Source: Clostridia bacterium (GTDB lineage: Bacteria; Bacillota; Clostridia; Oscillospirales; RGIG8002). From it: a stretch of DNA of 64,000 nucleotides. The stretch lies in the NCBI GenBank assembly GCA_017620395.1, contig JAFZQJ010000026.1, positions 1 to 64,000 on the forward strand. Direction: 5' to 3'. The position numbers and the translations under genes were made by a program. Below the pieces are notes generated by a model. The model was not told the DNA's origin, did no database searches, and saw nothing but the letters and a program-made list of their open reading frames with translations. The first letter of the stretch is position 1. Each line of letters starts with the position of its first letter. Below, in pieces: positions 60,603-64,000 of the stretch.

Positions 60603-61730
60603 ATGGAAATACTCAAACCGGAGAATTACGCTGAATTCGAGCAGTTCAACAGAAACCACCCGCGCGGACACTTTATGCAGTCCGCCGAATGGGCTGCGCT
60701 GAAAAACGACTGGAAGCGCGAGGTCGTCGTCACACGCAATGGCGACGGAAGCATACGCGGAGGGATATCCATCCTCGTGCGCAAGATACCCATGACGCCG
60801 TATACGCTTATGTACGCGCCGCGCGGTCCGATCTTCGACGAAGACGATTCCGCAGCATTCGCCGATATAGTCAACGGTGCGCGCAGCCTCGCGAAGCGGC
60901 ATCGCAGCGTCTGCCTGCGTATGGACCCCGACATTCGCGCCGATTACGAGCCCTTCAAAAAGGCGCTCGAATCAATGAAGCTGAAGGTCAAGGGCGGCAA
61001 GAACTTCGAGACCACCCAGCCGCGCTTCGTCTACCGCATGGATATCAAAGGCAAGACGGAAGACGAGGTCATGGCGAACTTCACCTCAAAAACGCGCTAT
61101 AACGTGCGCGTCGCCATCAAAAACGGAGTGGAAACGCGCGTTGTCAACGGCGATCCCGAAGCGATTGCGCAGTTCCACGCGCTGATGACGGTGACCGGCG
61201 AGCGCGACGGCTTCATCTGCCGCTCAAAGGAATACTTCGAGCGGCTGCTTAAGTCGCTCGGCGAAGACGCCCGCCTTTACGCCGCCTACTACAACGGCGA
61301 AATGATCGCCGGCACGCTCGCGATAAGATACGCTGACAAGGTCTGGTATCTCTACGGCGCCTCCTCCAACAAGGAACGCAACAGGATGCCGAACTACCTG
61401 CTGCAGTGGGATATGATCCGCTGGGCGATCGAGAGCGGCGTTTCCGTCTACGATTTCCGAGGCGTCTCTGGCGATATGGACGAGAGCAACCCGCTTTACG
61501 GACTTTACAGATTCAAGCGTGGCTTCAACGGCGAGCTGGTCGAGTTTGTAGGCGAGATCGACGCGGTGTTCAAGCGCTTCGGATACACCTTTACCGAGTT
61601 CGGTACGCGCACATTCAAGCATATGCGCAAGCGCCGCTTCCTCGCGAAGACGAAGGATAAGCGCCACCACGTGCCCGCGCCGCAGCATAAAGAAGCAAAG
61701 ACGGACGGCGAAGCCGAAAAGGCGGAGTGA
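60603..61730 (+). CDS. FemX/FemAB-type peptidoglycan aminoacyltransferase
   Basis: Transfers an amino acid from aminoacyl-tRNA to the peptide stem of lipid II, starting an interpeptide bridge (family knowledge). Two GNAT-like halves are visible, with MQSAEWAALKNDWKREVV at the start, FTSKTRYNVRVAIKNGV in the middle and YDFRGVSGDMDE near the end. There is a charged C-terminal tail. Neighbours acting on amino acids and the wall (alanine racemase-like, decarboxylase, amidase) fit a wall role. Confidence 0.91.
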   Translation: MEILKPENYAEFEQFNRNHPRGHFMQSAEWAALKNDWKREVVVTRNGDGSIRGGISILVRKIPMTPYTLMYAPRGPIFDEDDSAAFADIVNGARSLAKRHRSVCLRMDPDIRADYEPFKKALESMKLKVKGGKNFETTQPRFVYRMDIKGKTEDEVMANFTSKTRYNVRVAIKNGVETRVVNGDPEAIAQFHALMTVTGERDGFICRSKEYFERLLKSLGEDARLYAAYYNGEMIAGTLAIRYADKVWYLYGASSNKERNRMPNYLLQWDMIRWAIESGVSVYDFRGVSGDMDESNPLYGLYRFKRGFNGELVEFVGEIDAVFKRFGYTFTEFGTRTFKHMRKRRFLAKTKDKRHHVPAPQHKEAKTDGEAEKAE

Positions 61731-61750
61731 TCCCGCCGGAAGGAGCAGAA

Positions 61751-62845
61751 ATGGGAGCGAGACTTATCGTCGAAAAGGACGCCCTTATAAGAAACTACCT
61801 CAAACTGCGCGAAACGTGCGGCGTTGAGGTCATACCCGTGCTGAAGTCGAACGCCTACGGGCTCGGTCTGCTTCAGGCGGCGGGCATATACGTCGAGCTC
61901 GGCGCGAAGCGCATCGCCGTCAGCAGAGTGGGGGAGGCGGAGCTGCTTTCCAACTACGGATGCGAAGCGGAGCTTATCCTGCTTTCGTCCAGCGATCTGC
62001 GCTCGGATATCGAACGCGCGGTCGCCACCGGCGCGACGCTTGCCGCCGGCAGTATGCTTTCGCTCAAGCTCATCAACGAGGCGGGCGACAAAGCCGGCAA
62101 AAAGGTGAAGGTGCATCTGCTCATAGACACCGGATTCAGCCATTCCGGTCTGCGCGACTTCGAATACGAGCGCGCCGCGAATATGCTTCCATCGCTGCGC
62201 TACGTCAACGTTACCGGAATTTTCACGCAGTTCACCGAGAGCCACGCACAAAAGCCGCTTTTCACGGAGCTTCAAAACGAACGCTTCGAGAACGCCGTTA
62301 AGTTTTTCTCAAAGAATATCGGCACGAAGCTGCTCGTCCACGCTGCGAATTCCTGCGCGGCGGTGAAATACCCCGAAACGCGCTACGACGCGGTGCGCAT
62401 CGGCTCCGGCCTGATCGGCAGGATGCCCGCCGGCTTCGACGCGGGTCTGACGAAGATCGGCAGCCTCGAATGCGACGTCGCCGAGGTGAAACTCATCGAA
62501 AAAGGTCAATACGTCGGTTACAGCCGGCAGTTCAAGACAAAGCGCAAGACCAAGCTCGCGCTGCTGCATATCGGTATGTCCGACGGGCTCGCCGAGGGCA
62601 AACTGCCTTACGGCAGGAAGCGCATTTCAAAGCTGAAGGACGCCGTAAAAGGGCTTTTCAGAGCGTTTGACGACGACAGGATCTTCGGCCGGGTGAACGG
62701 CAAAAAGGTCCCCGTCGTTGGCAAGATCTCGCAGCACTGCCTCGCGCTCGACGTGACAGACGTTGAATGCGAGGTCGGCGACGTAGTGCGCTTCAGCGCG
62801 AACCCGCTGTTCGTTCCCGCCGGCGTGGAGAGAACGTATGTCTGA
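61751..62845 (+). CDS. Alanine racemase-like PLP enzyme
   Basis: The PLP lysine is in VLKSNAYGLG near the N-terminus. The barrel segment HLLIDTGFSHSGLR and a possible catalytic Tyr in YVGYSRQF match alanine racemases, but the C-terminal GYADG motif reads GMSDGLAEG, so the enzyme is divergent and could act on another amino acid. ATG 61751 follows AAGGAG by 6 bases and is preferred to an upstream GTG at 61727 that overlaps the femX stop. It overlaps the next gene by 8 bases. Confidence 0.85.
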   Translation: MGARLIVEKDALIRNYLKLRETCGVEVIPVLKSNAYGLGLLQAAGIYVELGAKRIAVSRVGEAELLSNYGCEAELILLSSSDLRSDIERAVATGATLAAGSMLSLKLINEAGDKAGKKVKVHLLIDTGFSHSGLRDFEYERAANMLPSLRYVNVTGIFTQFTESHAQKPLFTELQNERFENAVKFFSKNIGTKLLVHAANSCAAVKYPETRYDAVRIGSGLIGRMPAGFDAGLTKIGSLECDVAEVKLIEKGQYVGYSRQFKTKRKTKLALLHIGMSDGLAEGKLPYGRKRISKLKDAVKGLFRAFDDDRIFGRVNGKKVPVVGKISQHCLALDVTDVECEVGDVVRFSANPLFVPAGVERTYV

Positions 62846-64000
62846 GCTTGAACGCGCGATAAGAGAACACGCGGAGGGCTCGTTCGCCTCGTTCCATATG
62901 CCCGGTCACAAGGGCAGAAGGCCGGACGGCGTTCTGCCGTACGAGCTTTACGGCTTCGACGTGACCGAGCTGCCGTTTTCCGACGAGCTTTTCGAGGCGG
63001 ACGGCGCGATCTCGCGGCTCGAAGCGGACGCCTCGCGCCTTTTCGGCAGCGGCGCGACGATGATCTCGCCCTTCGGCGCGACCTCCTGCATACAGGTTAT
63101 GACCGCGATCGCAGCCGCGAAGGGCAAGCTGCTTATCCCGAGAAACAGTCACTATTCCGTTTTCAACGCCGTCGGACTCTGCGGCGCGGAAGCGGTGCTG
63201 CTCACGCCCGAGCCGAGTGTCGCGACGCCGGCGGGCGTCGTTTCTCCCGAAGCGGCCGAAGCGGCGTTCAAGGCGGACGGCGGCATTTCCGCCATGTTCC
63301 TGACCTCGGTCGATTATTACGGATACGTCGCGGACGTCGCTGCGTTCGCGGAAATATGCCGCAAATATAACAAGCTTTTGCTGGTCGACAATTCCCACGG
63401 CGCGCACCTTCGCTTCGTCGAAGGGTTCAGGCACCCGCTTGAATGCGGCGCGGATATCGTCACCGATTCTATACATAAAACGATGCCGGCGATGACCGGC
63501 TCCGCGCTGCTGCATTTTGCCGATCACGCGCTCGCCGCGGAGGGCAAAAAACTGATGAAGCGCTTCTGCTCGTCAAGTCCGTCATACCCGATAATGCTCT
63601 CGATCGCCGCGGCGCTCGGCTGGGCGAAGGACGAGGGCGAAAAGGCGTATAACACGCTCGCGGAGCGGCTCGGGCGGCTGAAAAAGGATATTGAAGACTA
63701 CGGTTACTCCGTAACGCGCGGCGAGCCGTGCCGCCTTTACGTGACCGGCGGAAGCACTGGCCTTTCCGGCGCGGAAATATCCGCCCGCCTGAATAAGTTT
63801 GGCTGCGTGCCGGAGTTCGCTGACGAAAGCGGCGCGCTGCTTATGTTCTCCCCGATGAACACGGAGGAGGAGCTTTCGCGGCTGACCGGAGTTTTCATCG
63901 GCGCGGAAAGGAAAAACGCGGTATTGCCAAAGCCGGCGCGGCGTGATATAATACCCCGCAGGGCGATGAGCGTCGCGGACGCGTTCCGAGCTGAATGCGA
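62838..64000 (+). CDS. Orn/Lys/Arg decarboxylase-like PLP enzyme (partial, runs off the edge)
   Basis: The frame opens at ATG 62838, inside the end of the racemase gene, and stays open to the end of the window (387 codons). Family features are FHMPGHKG near the N-terminus, SPFGATSCIQVM, DNSHGAHLRF and the PLP lysine in DSIHKTMPAMTG. Short family members of this kind in Bacillota decarboxylate arginine or lysine, giving polyamine precursors. The 3' end is outside the window. Translational coupling to the racemase gene suggests related amino-acid metabolism. Confidence 0.9.
   Translation, partial: MSELERAIREHAEGSFASFHMPGHKGRRPDGVLPYELYGFDVTELPFSDELFEADGAISRLEADASRLFGSGATMISPFGATSCIQVMTAIAAAKGKLLIPRNSHYSVFNAVGLCGAEAVLLTPEPSVATPAGVVSPEAAEAAFKADGGISAMFLTSVDYYGYVADVAAFAEICRKYNKLLLVDNSHGAHLRFVEGFRHPLECGADIVTDSIHKTMPAMTGSALLHFADHALAAEGKKLMKRFCSSSPSYPIMLSIAAALGWAKDEGEKAYNTLAERLGRLKKDIEDYGYSVTRGEPCRLYVTGGSTGLSGAEISARLNKFGCVPEFADESGALLMFSPMNTEEELSRLTGVFIGAERKNAVLPKPARRDIIPRRAMSVADAFRAEC

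Overview
The window is GC-rich bacterial DNA from a Clostridia-type member of the Bacillota, most likely an uncultured gut or rumen relative of the Oscillospirales or Christensenellales. The evidence is GGAGG-type ribosome binding sites, consensus sigma-A promoters, a YtrA-type GntR/ABC operon, class B sortases, the TrpR-like YerC regulator, alpha2-type glycyl-tRNA synthetase, anaerobic NrdG, MgtE, dockerin-bearing secreted enzymes, and no outer-membrane or respiratory genes. No transposase, integrase, CRISPR array or phage structural gene was seen.

Layout. 1-700 is the 3' end of an rRNA operon (23S end, tRNA-Lys, tRNA-Glu, 5S, terminator). 700-7000 has a secreted GH89 glycosidase with a dockerin, an SGNH esterase and an orphan sugar-binding lipoprotein. 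7000-13000 (minus strand) is cysteine desulfurase, ThiI, a CinA-sortase B fusion, a small unknown protein and a second sortase B. 13000-23000 is housekeeping: HerA-like ATPase, GalU, MgtE, cyclophilin, NrdG, endonuclease III, GlyA, SerC, SerA. 23000-29700 holds a beta-helix lipoprotein, a YtrA-type ABC operon, an acetyltransferase and a two-component system. 29700-36800 is a Wzm/Wzt-type polysaccharide export cluster with a very large methyltransferase/kinase-like/glycosyltransferase fusion. 36800-41400 has GlyRS, a LexA-like repressor, a PAP2 phosphatase and an extended patatin.

The most unusual part is 41.5-43.3 kb, visibly less GC-rich than its surroundings. It carries nine imperfect repeat units on the minus strand. 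Each unit has a consensus-like promoter (TTGACT, 17-18 bp, TATAAT-like) followed by a 70-110 nt segment that can fold into a terminal stem enclosing two or three hairpins, mostly followed by a U-rich tract. Paired changes in the stems between copies argue for structured RNA rather than protein. Two very small overlapping genes (49 aa acidic, 27 aa hydrophobic) sit just upstream. I do not recognise this RNA family.

43.4-54 kb has an acetyltransferase, methyltransferase and YerC; a Gld-type ABC transporter with GldG-like and DUF4340 partners; HisS; and a copper P-type ATPase. 54-64 kb is a plus-strand set: phosphomannose isomerase, a dockerin-containing amidase, a dockerin protein built on a phosphatase fold that has lost its metal ligands, a FemX-like aminoacyltransferase, an alanine racemase-like protein and the start of an Orn/Lys/Arg decarboxylase running off the edge.

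Cell-surface work dominates the accessory content (sortases, dockerins, amidase, FemX, polysaccharide export). All calls come from reading the sequence; no database search was run.
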